A DNA stretch of 64,000 nucleotides from Nematostella vectensis (GCF_932526225.1 NC_064038.1:12585070-12649069), one strand, 5' to 3'; counted from the stretch's first letter, positions 41,801 to 52,261 are shown. Notes: generated by a model not told the origin, from the letters alone. Numbers and translations are program-made.

Positions 41801-44800
41801 GACTGATGACATGATTGCCACAGGAACGTTGGGAGATTTTGGATTTGAGAGCCCTTCCACGAAGCCACATCAAAACGGTGAAAGAGCGATTTCTACAAAA
41901 TTTGGCGGAACTGGTTTAGACGACTCTAGCTCTGCCCTAGACTGGTCTCAACCAGTTTCTACGAAACTTGGCGGAACTGGTTTAGAAGACTCTAGCTCTG
42001 CCCTAGACTGGTCTCAACCAGTTTCTACAAAACTTGGCGGAGCTGGTTTAGAAGACTCTAGCTCTGCCCTAGACTGGTCTCAACCAGTTTCTACGAAACT
42101 TGGCGGAACTGGTTTAGAAGACTCTAGCTCTGCCCTAGACTGGTCTCAACCAGTTTCTACGAAACTTGGCGGAGCTGGTTTAGAAGACTCTAGCTCTGCC
42201 CTAGACTGGTCTCAACCAGTTTCTACGAAACTTGGCGGAGCTGGTTTAGAAGACTCTAGCTCTGCCCTAGACTGGTCTCAACCAGTTTCTACAAAACTTG
42301 GCGGAACTGGTTTAGAAGACTCTAGCTCTGCTTTAGACTGGTCTCAACCAGTTTCTACGCAACTTGGCGGAGCTGGTCTGGAGAACTCTAGCTCTGGCTT
42401 CGACTGGAGTCAACCGGTTTCTTCAAAACTTGGAGGCATTTCTTTAGACCTTGACTGGGGACAACCCATGTCTTCTCAACTTGGAGGCCCGGGGTTAGAC
42501 TCTGATGGGCCAAATGAGGACAGTATAAGTTTCGGTAGCTCCCCAGTGAGTCACAACCCGTACATAAGTGGTGAGAGAGACCTGCCCAGAGGTGGGCCAG
42601 ATGAGGTGGACGCCCTGTATCCTCTTCCAAAACCAAAAGAAGTTCGAAATCTTGATGTTATTGCTCAGCAGATGAAGTTCTCGGCGATCCTGAAGGTATG
42701 TACCCAAGAGATGTTTGTAAGAAGGCAAGCGGACTTTCTTGCTTCTACCATAATTAGTTAGGCCTCCATCCTTTACGCCGTCTTTATTCTTTGTTCTCGT
42801 GTATATTTATATTAAACTTGCGAAAGTACTTCGAAAATAATGTCTTTTTCTTTTGAGTAGACAACACTAGACTTGCACGCCGTGTGACCTACACAGTCCG
42901 CACGCGAACATAAATCGAGCATGTAGTGAAAGGATATGTATATGATTTCTTTCCCTAGCTGTCTCTGTATATCTTCAAGAGTCATAAAATCAGATATTAC
43001 TCAAATGCGAGGGAAAAGCAAAATTGGAGAAAAATGGTGGTACTTATTTTGGGAAAAGTTCGCATTTGAGACGAGTTTCAATGTGAAGATTTGAGCTTTT
43101 AATAAGAGTGTGTCTTCTGCTCTGAACTTTGCGGTCCGCCCGAAGTAAAAGATCTTTTTTTCTCTAGCTATTACTGGATGAACTGCATGGCCTGCCCGCT
43201 GCTTGCGAGCTTGCAGATGAGGATCTAAGGTCGTTCTTTATGCGCTGGATGGAGATGGAGTTTGACACACTGCACAAAATGGCGGACTATGGCGCAGTGA
43301 TGGACTTGGCAGACAGTGAAGAGTCCAGCGTAGAACAGGTCGAGGAAACTGGTAAGACAAGATATAAACATAGCCACTGTGTCTAACGTAGAAAGAGTCA
43401 AAGAAACTGACTGCTTTTTAACAAGAATCTTTAACGATTTGGTCTTTGGCCGATTTGGTCTTTGGCGGGACTCTTATTCTACATGACGAAATGCTCACCT
43501 TATTTTTGTATTTAGCAGGAGACGAAGATACAGATAAGAACTACATTGCTCATAAGATCGAGAAGTCAGCTAAGCACATCCAGTGGCTCCGCAGGAATCG
43601 TACTCTTCTTAACATCCTTTTGACATATTGTGCACTGCATGGCTCAAGTGGAGGGCATCTAGCAGGTATGAGAATTGAGCTCTTGGTCAGGTGGGGCCGT
43701 ATGCACGCGGTGAGGTTAATCTCAACACCCATACATACTGTCCACTGGATGGTTCAAGTTGAAGGCAATTAGCAGGTATGAGAATTGAGCTCTTGATCAG
43801 TTGGGGCCGCACGCACGCGGTGGGAAGGTGTTACACAGAACACCTAGACGTACTGCAAACTACATGGTTCAAGCGGAGGGCATCTAGTAGTATGGGAATT
43901 GAGTTTTTGGTCAGTTGGTCTGCTCGATCCCAGTGCCACTGTCTTAAAAACAGAGGTTCTATCCCATCACTGATGTGACAATAACCTTTCTTTCCTAGCG
44001 ATGAACATGGAACTACTGCTTCTCCTTCACGAGGTGGAGAGGTGTCGGTTCCTTCTCTCGCCCCTCTACGTCCCATCTGCTGGGCCGTCCCTCCCACCCC
44101 TTGTCCTTGGTGCGATATCCAGCTCCACCTTCCTTGCAAGCCCCATCGGGTACCTCCAGTCGCTTACACAGGACATACTCAAGTATCTCTTTAAGCTACA
44201 GGTAAATTAACACACTCTATGACCACGATTGCGAAGAATGGGATGGATGGGAATAAAGAGGGGGAGGTGACGAGTCAAGTCAGCTTAAAAACTGGCTGGG
44301 AGAATAATTTAATTGCCCGCTCACCTACCTTATTAGCAGCTGGGTTGCCAGTAAGTTTTTGGGGTCCAGTGCCTTCTTTGTTAGGCTAGTCCCCCGCAAA
44401 GTTTAGTGTTTTTATTTATTTTTATTTTTTTTTTAAATAGACTTTCCCTGTTCAGCCTAAAAGTGGGAATGAACCTCGCTAAACCCCTCTTCTACATCTG
44501 CCTATTGAGCGTTAAAAATTGTTATTGAAGTGTTATTGAAGTCCTTGTGTTATCCCAGACGCCGCCATCCCCTGAGAGCCCTGTCTCGATGCTCTCCGTC
44601 TTGACGAGCCTGACGGGCACCCTGTCTGACTGCATCTACCAAAGCCTGACGGGGATTGGCCAAGAGCAGAATGACATCACGCAGCGCAGAAAGAACAAAG
44701 GTGCGTAACATTGCTTTGGTGTTACATCCCACGGAACTTCGCCTTTATTTTTAGTGTTTTTATTTTCTTTTAAACGTTACGTATCTTTTTCTCACCAAAG

Positions 44801-47800
44801 TACCAAAAGGATTGTAGATGGGTTGATACCAATTGTTTTTTTTTTCGTAAATAGCTGCAAGATTTACAGATTCTCGGCTAGCAAGAGCCTCTTTAAAGAA
44901 TGGCGAAAATTAAACCAATTTTTGGTTGAGGCGCGAAAAAAAGAAATATGAATTGTAGAAATAGACTGCATCGTACATTTTTTTTTGTTAAAGGATGCTT
45001 GTATTTTTGGAGTCATTTAATGGTAGTATAATATATTATTGTTTAAAAGCAAGTTCAGAATCGAGTCCATGTCTGATTTATTAGTGAGTTGGTAGATCGT
45101 TTCCTTCATTTAAATATCCCTTCGTCCTGTTGCAAAGCTTTCTTGTAAAATTAAAGCTTCACAAAAAAAGAACAATTCGATTTAATACAATCTACCCAAG
45201 CTAATACATTTTATTCTGTAGGTAAATACCCCTGCTCAACAAGTTCTCCCAAGACAACGACCAGCAACCGTCCCACCAGCCCCCCTGCACGCTGGCCAGG
45301 GGTGAAGTTACTCCTGTCTCTCCTTGCGACTGAGAACAAGGACAACAGCACTAGGCTGCGTGTGCTCCTGGCCGAGGCATGTGTCGCGGTGTATCTGAGC
45401 CTTTTATCCGTAGCTTGGTCTACATCTCAGCCAAATCAGATGTACAGACTGGTCAGTAATCAGCTTAAGCCTGGACTCTGGGGCCTAGTGTTTGGCGGGG
45501 GGATCAAAGTACCACAGGCTTTGTCCTCTGAAGGTGAGTGAATCTTTAGCAGGATGGATTAACGGGGATTGTTTCAACAAAGGGATATATTAAGGGGACA
45601 GAGGGAGAATTGGGGAGAAGGGCGCTGCGGACTTGGGACTCGTGTTTAGCAGGGGGGGGGGGGGGGGTGTCAAAGTACCACAGGCTTCGTCCCCTGGAGG
45701 TGAGTAAAGATTTAACAAGGGTACATATTAAAGGGGCAGAAGGAGAGAAGGGGGAGAAGGGAGCTTCGCACTGGGGACTCGTGTTTGGCGGGGGGGGGGG
45801 GGGGGGGGCGAGATGATCGCACAGGTCTCTGGGGATTACACAGGTAGTCATAGGTAGTTTATCTTCTTCACTCCTTAGTTAAAGCAATTCTAGATAGTTT
45901 CACTATTCTCGGTGGAAGCATAGAGAGGTGGCACTCGACAGGTGGACAGTAACCTTTTCTTCAATCTATTCCATGTAAAATCCATTCCTTCACACGCCTT
46001 TGTTTGGGTTCTTCCGACCAGCCACAACTCCAACAGAGACCAAGCCTTCCCTGCCGACCGGAACTCGAGATCGTCCAGGAAAGCCTGGAGACAAGTACTT
46101 CTCGGCCATGCGATCGAAATGGAATTACAAGCTACTTGGAAAGAGCGCTGAAACGTCTGAGAGCAAGACGCCCTTCGTGGAGCAGTACGTCCCGCCAAGC
46201 ATGACAATTATGGAGTACTTTGTTTCCAAGGTAATTATATTATATTGTATATTTTGTAAGGCAAAATCATTCGCGCGAAAGTCTCTACCACACCCCTCCA
46301 AGCTCTAGGTTTCGCCGCCCGGTAATCACAGTACGAACGAGGATAATTAGTTATTGGTAGTTACATAAGTGTGCCGTTCTGAGATGTTTCTGAAAAACCA
46401 ATTGACTAGACAATTTTTGACAATCGACTAGATATTTTGATGAATATCCACTTTGATTAACCGACATTTGAATGGATAAAGGGCGTTCATCCCTGGGTTA
46501 GCGTTAACTTGCTTCATAGTAACCCGGCCCTGGTTGCATTATTTGTCTAATTATCTGCACAATCGTAATGCTACGCCAAAATATGCTTACCCAGTCATGT
46601 TGTCGATCACTGAACTCGCAATCCTCACTTCTCCTTGCAGCCCATAGTCCAGGGCAGTAGCGTGGCACCAACTTATGATTCTGGTGATGAGCAGGAGGAA
46701 TCATCCGATGATGAGGAGTATGAGAGCGCAGATGAGGAAGGGTTCCCCACTTTCCGTCGGAAGCGCGCAAACGAACCAACAGATCACCTCGACCACGCCT
46801 CATATAGCTGGTGCCTTATGAACTATGCCATCAGCAAGCTGGCACTGACTAACCTACAGAACTTTCTACCTGATGTGGGATTCGAACTAACAGGTTAGAA
46901 GGGGATGCTGCAAGGTAGAAGAGGGGGGAGCGGTGGGGATAGTTTAGAGGCACCACCTCGACAAGGGCTATTCTAGCTGGAGCTGTTTGGACTAAGCATC
47001 AGCGAGCTTGCGCTCAACAAACCACATAATGTTTTACCTGATGTGAGATTCGAACTTAGTGCTTAGATGGAGATGATGCGAGTTAATAGAGGGGGTGGGT
47101 AGTTCAGGGGCAAGAGCCTTATGGACTTCCGTTTAACAAGCCACATACTGTTCAACTTGTGTTGAACAGTATGTGGGTTTAGAACTGTCAGGTTAGAAGT
47201 GGGCGGTCTAAGTTTGTAGGGGATCCACGTCGACTACGCCTCTTATAGTTGGTGCTTTTCTGATCTATGCATTCAGCATCTTGGCAATTACCAATTCTCG
47301 TCTATGTAACTATTTCCTAGCCCTAAGGGTGACCTAAACACCCTGGCTATGGAAAAGTATAATGAGGAACAAAATATTCAGCCGTTTTCCTGGCCTTTCT
47401 TTTTCAGATCTACCATCCATCTCGCCCCAGCTCCACTCTGCCATGAAAATGCTTGAGCTCTGGACCCAGACCTTTCTTGGCCGGCTTGACATGTACCAGG
47501 GTCCCCCGCCAGATTATATCTCGCAGTTCCCAGTCTCCTGCGAGTCGTACCCGCGAGGCGGTCCTGCGTTGCTAAGATACAAGGCGCTGATGGACCCAAA
47601 GAACACGCCGTTCAGGTAGGAACAACACGGCTCACTTCACCAACACAGAAGTGAGAGAATTTAATGTGATCAACATATTGCTATAAAAGTCTTACGATCC
47701 GAATTTGAATCCGGGCTAGATCAGCTTTGGTTGTTTTTCTTTTTCTTTCTCATTTTTTTTTTCATTTTTCGTCAGGTCAAATCGTGCTTCAGCAGAACCG

Positions 47801-50800
47801 GTTAAGAGATTATGGAGCTCATTGGTGAGCCAGGAGGCGATTCAAAATACCATGATGAGATACGTGTTCCAGCAAGACACGCCCAACATCTCTTCTGATA
47901 CTGAGGTCAGTTCGAATCATTGGTAATATTGAGGTAAATGTAAATATTAGTAATACTGAGATTAAAAGTAAAATAAATATGAAAAAATATATTCTTGCTG
48001 AGCAAGTGCGTATAAAGTGCGTATTTTTATCTAATAATTTCCACAGGGTGACCATCTGGACGGGGCGTACGGGAAAGACGTTCGTCTACTACACAAGGAC
48101 ACAGAGGTGATCAACTCGTTCTGCATCAACAAGGTATGCTTGACCCGTGAACCGCTGCTACACGAGTGTTGATGTTGTGAGTTATTGAGGTGTGACCATT
48201 TCAACAAGTTACAGTGTGTAATTTGTAGTTAACGCTACAAGCAGGAAATAAAGCAGGCTCTTATTAAGGTCACGCACGGACCATTAGATAGCTAGGTTAG
48301 GGGAAGGGGGGGCAAACGTGAATGTTGACCTTAAACAGCCTCTGTCAGCCGCCATTTTGCCTTCCTAGTAACGTACCAAGTGCAAAAGAGCATCCATTTC
48401 CATAGGCTAATTCGGGGAAGCCAATACGATATTTTCGGGTGAATTTGGTAAATAAAGTATTTGTTTTTGGGTTGTTATTTCGAGATTTTGACACATTATG
48501 CGCCTTTTCAAATAAAAACAATAACAAAAGTTTGGCAAAGAAGGGCGCTTTAACAGCTCAAAACGGGTACATGCTATCCTACACATTCTTACTGGTATCT
48601 GGATAACTTTCTGACTGACATTCTGCTTCTGTCGCGCCCCAGGCCAACCCTAATGTGATCGCCCTCTCAACGTTGCGTGACGTTCAAGAGATTGATGTGT
48701 CACACATCGTTTCACCCGGCCCAGTCCCCTGGATCGAGGAGGAGAATGACGTAGATTCAGGAGAGGCTTCTCGCAAAAGGTGTGCAGAGACTCGGCGTGA
48801 TGTGTTATCCCTGTGTTGTAACCACAGGTGGCCCGTTGTGTTAGCGCGTCAGCGTATGGGGCCACTCATTTTACTGATTCCCGGTAAAGATATGAGAAGT
48901 ACTTTTCTGTTCCTCGACCAAGAATTTGACTTGTTGAACGTTCAGTCCCAACAGAGTTTTAATAGTACTGACTTATTCTTGATTTTCGTGCTGACTTTTC
49001 TTCTTCTTTCTAGTGCCCAATCCTCCTCTCTAGATGACTCCGAATACGCTATGGTGTATGGTTCTCAGTCTCCATCTTCAAGTCAGTCTACAGGCGAACC
49101 AAGGCCCAAACAGCGAATTATGGAGGTACAGTACACAAGCCCTGTCGTCCTTCCATCGCTCTACACTTTCTTTGTCCGTCTCTTCATTAGCCTTTATTCT
49201 CTTAAATCTATAACTTGTCTGACTGCCTACCAGCCCTTGGCTGCTCGCTTGTTTGCATGAATATTTTCTTATTTGCTTTTTATCTCGTATGCTCGCTTGC
49301 ATTCTTGCTAGCTTGCTTTCTCGCTTGCAGATTTGCTTGTTTTTTTTTTGTTTTTTTTTTGTTTGTTTTTTTGGCCCGTTAGCATTACTTCTTTCTTTGT
49401 TGTTTGCTTATTTGCTTGCTTTCTAGCTCGCTTGCTTGTTTGTTTTGCTTGACCTTTTTCCATGTCTGTATTTGTACTACAAGTGTACGTTGCTAAATTG
49501 GAGTTTTTTGTAGCTCCTTAAAAGACAGACGACAGGGGTGAAAAGAATGGACTCACATCCACATCTCCCGTACTGTAAGTACAAACATTTTGTAAGAACG
49601 AAATGTAAAACACATTTACATTGACATAATGATATGGATAATGTTATGAGATACCGTTGGCTGTTTTTCTCAGACGTGACGGGCTCACAAGACGGTAGCG
49701 TGAGGATGTGGGAGTTTGGGCATGCCCAACAAATCACCGCTCATCGCACCGCGGGCACACATCAACGTGTCACTAGAATACACTTCAGCCCATACGGCAA
49801 CAAGGTACTATAGAGTGTGCAGGTAATAGGTTGATAGACAGTCAGGGGATACCTTACAGGGTTTGTATCACTTGTACCTACAATCTGTTACAAAATTAAT
49901 AGGACATTTTCCCTCCCCCTCCTCAATGTTGAGGGGCGAATGATCACCTAGCGAATGCTTACGTTATGAACATAAAAAATCGCCTCCAAACAATATTAAT
50001 CAGGGGGAAAAGGGGGAAAATGTTGCTATATTAAGTGTCTCAACTACTTTTGTTGTGGATTGTAGATCTTTGGGGAGATTGTCTTTAGGATGAATCTCCA
50101 ATGAGTGTTCCTTAAAAGGATGTTATTTTATGAGGTCGTACCCTAATGTAGTTTCATCTTTGTAGACTTTCCGCCTCTGCAGTTCTTAAATGTATGGTGT
50201 TTCAGGTTGGCATCAGCGATCTGAGCGGTCAGCTGTTCCTGTGGCAAGTCAGCTCTACAGGGACTGGATCTAGTAACCCTTATATGGTAAGGAGACTCAT
50301 CCTTATATAGTTAGTATTGGCTAACCCATATTTGGTACAGATATGGTACAGGTATTTAGACTAACCCTTAAATGGTAGATATGTAGACTAACCTTTATAT
50401 GGTAGATGTAGACCAATCCTTGTATGGTTTGTAGACAAACCCTTTAGGTAAGTAGAAGGTTACAGACTACTCCTTATGTGGTTACAGACTACTCCTTATA
50501 TGGTAAGTCGACTAATCCTTACATGGTTAGTAGACTGATCTTTGGTAAATAGATTAAACCTTATGCTGTATAAAGTAGAACTATTTGGACTTACCTTATT
50601 GCCTTTATTCTCGGTGGTAGTAATTAGGCCTGATTAGACCCGTTGCTTATCCGTTCCTACATTGTCCCATAGACCCTCAAGTGCCACAACAAACAGATGA
50701 ACGACTTCGTCTTTCTCAACTCATCCAGTTTTATCGCCTCGGCGGGACAGTCCTCGGATGGAAGGTAAAGCCAGGGTTGATGGACTAACTAACAGCATAT

Positions 50801-51802
50801 CCGCAATCCCATTCTATATCCCCCTGAGCATAAGACCTTTAAAGAATATCGTCCAGCTATTTCTTTGCTATTGTTTACATTTCAAAATAAAGTCGTCCTT
50901 TTGCAAGATTGGTTGGCCTTCGATGATCGTAGGTATTGCAATGACTTCCCCAATTCAGCAGATTGAAATGTATGCTGTGTTGCTAGGGTGACAAAATCGC
51001 GACAGAGAGATTCTGTAACAATACATTCGACTCTACCGTGTGTGTTATCGTGAAAGCCATTGCTCATACCTTTAACGTTCTATGTACCTTCTGTTTCTAG
51101 TAATATCTGCCTGTGGGACACCCTAGTACCGCAGAGGAGTTCACTTGTCCACGGTGAGACCCCACTGCAATTTCTGATTTTCTCTCTCTAGAAGTGTCAA
51201 GTTTTTTACAGGGATCACCCAATTATCGAAGATACTTCTGATATTCAAATCTCGAAAGCTAAGAAATTATTTCTAAAAATGTTAATCAATTTATAAAAAC
51301 GATAAAACTGATATTGACCAACTTAAAAGATTGACCTTCAGGTGGCGGAGGGAGTCGTCTTGCCGGCTCTCATTAGGGCTTGTTCGTAAATGTTTTGTTT
51401 TCGAACATCTGGAGTCCTGTGATACCCCCGTGGTGATAACCCAATCCTTCTGTTAATTGTTACAGCTTTCACGTGTCACGAGAGTGGAGCGCCATGCGTA
51501 GCACACGTGCAAGAGCAGCAGCTACTGATATCGGGGGGACGGAAGGGCAATATCTGCATCTTCGACTTGAGACAGCGCCAACTACGTCACACTTTCCTGG
51601 CCCATGATGCACCGGTCAAAAGCATAGCGATCGACGAAAGCGGGGAATTCTTCATCTCGGGATCCGAAGATGGGGACATAAAGGTTTGTAGAAATAGGTG
51701 GTGCTCTGAATGCTGGTGATGATGGAGGTTATCATACTGGTGGTGGTGGTGGAGTTTCTGGTGCTGATGATAACGATAATGATGATGATGATGATAATGA
51801 TA

Positions 51803-51839
<37 letters not shown>

Positions 51840-52261
51840 CGATGATAATGGTAATAGAGATGGGCCTCGTGTCCGACAATGGAAAATGGCTTCCGATATT
51901 GTTGGATCGAAGTTGGGTCGAACCCTTGCAGCAAAGGGGACCAACTCACCTATCTCACGTAGGAACAGGGACTGAAACCAGAACTCAGTTTTGAGAGGTA
52001 TTGTCACAACTGAACCACCCAGGCCCTGCTAATCGTCAGTAATCTAAACCTTCTCTTTAGGTCTGGGGCCTTACGATACACGATCAGCTCGCCTGCTTTC
52101 CAAAGGAACACGGCAAGAGTACGTACTTCAAGTACGGGACACTGGGCGTGGCACTCATCAGGGTACCCTCCATCGGGGAGATCTACTCATGTGGAGGCGA
52201 CGGCACGCTTAAATGGCGACGGATCTCGCTGAGGGATTCTATAGTCAATGGGCGGTATTAG
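22973..52261 (+). CDS. DMXL: DmX-like protein / Rabconnectin-3 alpha (V-ATPase assembly)
   Basis: Complete gene of 41 coding exons, all GT-AG, with phase kept at every junction. Summed exon length is 9612 bases (3203 residues plus stop), close to the roughly 3000 residues of vertebrate DMXL1/2. DMXL proteins are the metazoan counterpart of yeast Rav1. With WDR7 they form the RAVE-like complex that loads V1 onto V0 of the vacuolar proton pump on endosomal, lysosomal and synaptic vesicle membranes. The start MKLHQVLTGAAN and the following SGCDIVIL and VQIIPG words match the family N-terminus. Order: N-terminal WD propellers (exons 1-12), Rav1p_C-type core (exons 13-22), a long variable region with a coding minisatellite, and C-terminal WD repeats (exons 35-41). 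Many introns hold copies of neighbouring exon ends (separate entries). Whether it is DMXL1 or DMXL2 cannot be said for a cnidarian single copy. Confidence 0.95.
26835..26912 (+). pseudogene. Decayed copy of DMXL exon 8 in the next intron
   Basis: Reads FIYFDFPIARGLMWRKTHKFM in one frame, against exon 8 FIYLAHPRAVTGLTWRKTSKYM. The nucleotide match is clear in CCATTTATCTACTT and the TGTGGAGAAAAAC block. It has small deletions and no convincing splice sites, so it is a duplicated-exon relic 70 bases downstream of the real exon. Confidence 0.75.
28345..28432 (+). pseudogene. Partial copy of the middle of DMXL exon 10, in the intron before it
   Basis: AAAGTATTGATTCACTCGAC and the following bases match exon 10 at 30888-30965. 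The translated frame stays open (SIDSLDLET ... DAFIESI in both). It lies about 2.5 kb upstream of its source, just left of the transposon-like element at 28498. An AG directly precedes it, but no good donor follows. Confidence 0.75.
28498..29734. mobile_element. Non-autonomous DNA transposon, 1.24 kb, in DMXL intron 9
   Basis: GATACCGTAGACCCAA at 28498-28513 is perfectly inverted at 29719-29734 (16 of 16 bases), with further partial pairing outside. There is no transposase frame inside. The right end stops about 30 bases before the exon 10 acceptor, so the insertion nearly abuts the splice site. Confidence 0.65.
32745..32898 (+). repeat. Duplicated 3' splice site region before DMXL exon 12
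   Basis: The acceptor context GTTTGAAG/GCAACGAGACCTGGCT at 32891-32914 has an older copy about 87 bases upstream (GTTTAAAG/GCAATAAGCCCTGACT, near 32818-32841). The intron segments ahead of both (GTCGCATTGAATC) also repeat. A third, weaker copy is near 32575-32635. Confidence 0.8.
33452..42695 (+). CDS. DMXL: DMXL exons 13-22: Rav1p_C-type core and repeat-bearing region
   Basis: Exons: 33452-33730, 34159-34408, 34633-34844, 35609-35774, 36725-36933, 37528-37698, 39607-39704, 39896-40061, 40982-41120, 41332-42695. This spans about residues 1200-2217. Family landmarks are PQYHPKHLMELMNSGK (exon 13), LPGLTSIEQLELLALADT (exon 16), DECGLRFLLALRHHTCL (exon 17), FGWAFHSESEEELL and GVGWWIRSQDTL (exon 18), LDCALFYLGMKKKNVV (exon 19) and RWRKAALKNAYQLLG (exon 20). 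They appear in the same order as in vertebrate DMXL, where this helical region corresponds to the Rav1 C-terminal homology domain. Exon 17 starts with a Gly-rich tract not expected in vertebrates. Confidence 0.92.
34845..35400 (+). repeat. Minisatellite made of the DMXL exon 15 end and its donor
   Basis: About six further copies, period roughly 84 bases, of the segment ATAACC-TGT-TACTTCGGCCTGGCTCAG/GTAAGG plus intron start. The copy near 35161-35186 keeps CGGCCTGGCTCAG/GTAAGG exactly, with GT at 35181. Other copies read CATGTAAGG. The true donor is taken as 34845 because it directly continues the conserved exon. Confidence 0.92.
35775..36190 (+). repeat. Copies of the DMXL exon 16 end and donor
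   Basis: GAGCTTTGCCAAGAGAGA/GGTAAG at the exon end (about 35755-35780) recurs at about 35854-35878 (GATGGTAAAAG) and about 36163-36188 (GTCAAGAGAGAGTGTAAG). The stretches ahead of the copies (TTTTAGAGAGAAGGCC) also match each other. Confidence 0.85.
35865..36063. repeat. Long inverted repeat embracing a copied donor site
   Basis: AGAGATGGTAAAAGAGTACT... at the left pairs with ...AGTACTCTCTTACCATCTCT at the right. Beyond this, TTAAGGTTGGTTCTCACTAG pairs with CTAGTGAGAACCAACCTTAA. Arms are about 60 bases with few mismatches, around a CAAGCG-rich core. The inner TTAAGG/CCTTAA part may be a MITE; the outer part includes the exon 16 donor copy. Confidence 0.75.
36403..36604. mobile_element. Harbinger-like MITE with TTA target duplication
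   Basis: TGCCTAGTGCACACTAGC at 36403-36420 is perfectly inverted at 36587-36604, and pairing continues imperfectly for about 35 more bases. Both ends are flanked by TTA (36400-36402 and 36605-36607). A three-base TWA duplication is the mark of PIF/Harbinger-type insertion. Total 202 bases, non-coding, in the DMXL intron before exon 17. Confidence 0.8.
37699..39135 (+). repeat. Minisatellite made of the DMXL exon 18 end and its donor
   Basis: About eleven extra copies of GTGGATCCGCAGTCAGGATA CGCTAAAGAGACTCATGGAA AAG/GTAACGG plus a G-run, period 60-75 bases. Each keeps a plausible donor GTAACGG. Length differences lie mainly in the G-run. Several units read through in frame (IRSQDTLKRLMEK). 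The array is interrupted at 38156-38850 by a LINE fragment. Confidence 0.95.
38156..38850 (+). mobile_element. 5'-truncated LINE tail inserted in the exon 18 minisatellite
   Basis: An open frame to 38620 encodes the C-terminal part of a non-LTR retrotransposon protein, with the words LTKFRLSNHKL, IETGRYEK and the zinc-type pattern CLVCQTGKVEDEEHFLLEC (C-x2-C...H-x4-C). After the stop come a short 3' UTR, AATAAAATC and a (TATC)n/(TGTC)n tail. The minisatellite is cut inside GATACGC. TACGC appears at both junctions, consistent with a short target duplication. Confidence 0.88.
40508..40680 (+). mobile_element. tRNA-derived SINE in a DMXL intron
   Basis: A pol III A box (TGGCGCAGTTGG) and B box (GGTTCGATTCT) are spaced as in a tRNA gene, followed by a tRNA-unrelated tail of GAGTTAGTTTGTGAATTCAG repeats. 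The 5' and 3' acceptor-stem halves do not pair, so it is not a functional tRNA gene. The 3' limit is uncertain. Confidence 0.7.
41889..42512 (+). repeat. DMXL: Coding 66-bp minisatellite in DMXL exon 22
   Basis: Eight full 66-base units plus two partial ones, all in frame, each encoding 22 residues of the form VSTKLGGTGLEDSSSALDWS followed by QP. Only the T/A after GG and a few edge positions vary. Nucleotide identity between the middle units is almost complete, including third positions, so the array expanded recently. It adds about 200 residues (approximately 1948-2156) after the Rav1-like core. Confidence 0.96.
43168..49125 (+). CDS. DMXL: DMXL exons 23-34: C-terminal helical and linker region
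   Basis: Exons: 43168-43351, 43519-43665, 43999-44201, 44559-44700, 45222-45533, 46022-46230, 46641-46893, 47408-47615, 47776-47905, 48047-48133, 48643-48779, 49014-49125. They encode about residues 2218-2925. Conserved wording includes LRRNRTLLNILLTYCALHGS (exon 24) and LLLLLHEVE (exon 25). Acidic linkers (DSGDEQEESSDDEEYESADEE) occur in exon 29, and KDTEVINSFCINK in exon 32 leads toward the final propeller. The intron between 48779 and 49014 is 234 bases, a multiple of three, and has no in-frame stop (see findings). Confidence 0.9.
43666..43920 (+). repeat. Two copies of the DMXL exon 24 end and donor
   Basis: GGCTCAAGTGGAGGGCATCT AGCAG/GTATGAGAATTGAG at the exon end recurs near 43749-43788 (with AGCAG/GTATGAG kept, GT at 43776) and near 43865-43905 (AGTAGTATGGGAATTGAG). 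The intron segment GGTCAGTTGGGGCCG also repeats. Period about 110 bases. Confidence 0.92.
45534..45830 (+). repeat. Copies of the DMXL exon 27 end and donor
   Basis: The exon-end segment GGACTC-TG-GGCCTAGTGTTTGGCGGGG...CAAAGTACCACAGG...GAAG/GTGAGT recurs at about 45631-45710, with GAG/GTGAGT kept (GT at 45700). It recurs again, truncated, at about 45765-45810. G-runs inside the copies have expanded to about 20 bases. Confidence 0.9.
46894..47305 (+). repeat. Degenerate copies of DMXL exon 29 after it
   Basis: About 46995-47066 matches the exon segment ATCAGCAAGCTGGCACTGAC...TACCTGATGTGGGATTCGAA but has lost the donor. About 47130-47207 keeps CAG/GTTAGAAG (GT at 47192). About 47226-47300 copies the earlier exon part (GACTACGCCTCTTATAGTTG versus GACCACGCCTCATATAGCTG). 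All are more diverged than the exon 18 or exon 15 arrays. Confidence 0.82.
49514..52261 (+). CDS. DMXL: DMXL exons 35-41: C-terminal WD40 propeller
   Basis: Exons: 49514-49574, 49674-49804, 50206-50286, 50673-50764, 51101-51153, 51466-51683, 52061-52261 (TAG). They encode about residues 2926-3203. Blade endings are TGSQDGSVRMWEF, DLSGQLFLWQV, SNICLWDTL, SGGRKGNICIFDL, SGSEDGDIKVWGL and CGGDGTLKWRR. The words RVTRIHFSPYGNK and LRQRQLRHTFLAHD match the vertebrate order closely. The protein ends soon after the last blade, as in DMXL1/2. Confidence 0.95.
50287..50540 (+). repeat. Short-unit array of the DMXL exon 37 end and donor
   Basis: About nine units of 20-40 bases echo the exon end AACCCTTATATG/GTAAGGAGA, as ACTAAYCCTTATATGGTA variants. 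The unit at 50494-50508 restores CCTTATATG/GTAAGT exactly (GT at 50503), a better match to the donor consensus than the real one. Confidence 0.87.
51719..51870. repeat. (GAT)n-rich microsatellite in DMXL intron 40
   Basis: GATGATGATAATGATGAT-type triplets interspersed with GGTGGT, starting about 35 bases after the exon 40 donor. Frames of poly-Ile, Met, Ser or His across it are artefacts. Confidence 0.9.

Noticed and set aside
51587-52007. Poly-Ser, poly-Ile, poly-Met and poly-His frames
   Set aside because: Produced by the GAT microsatellite in DMXL intron 40; the same applies to 59019-59464.
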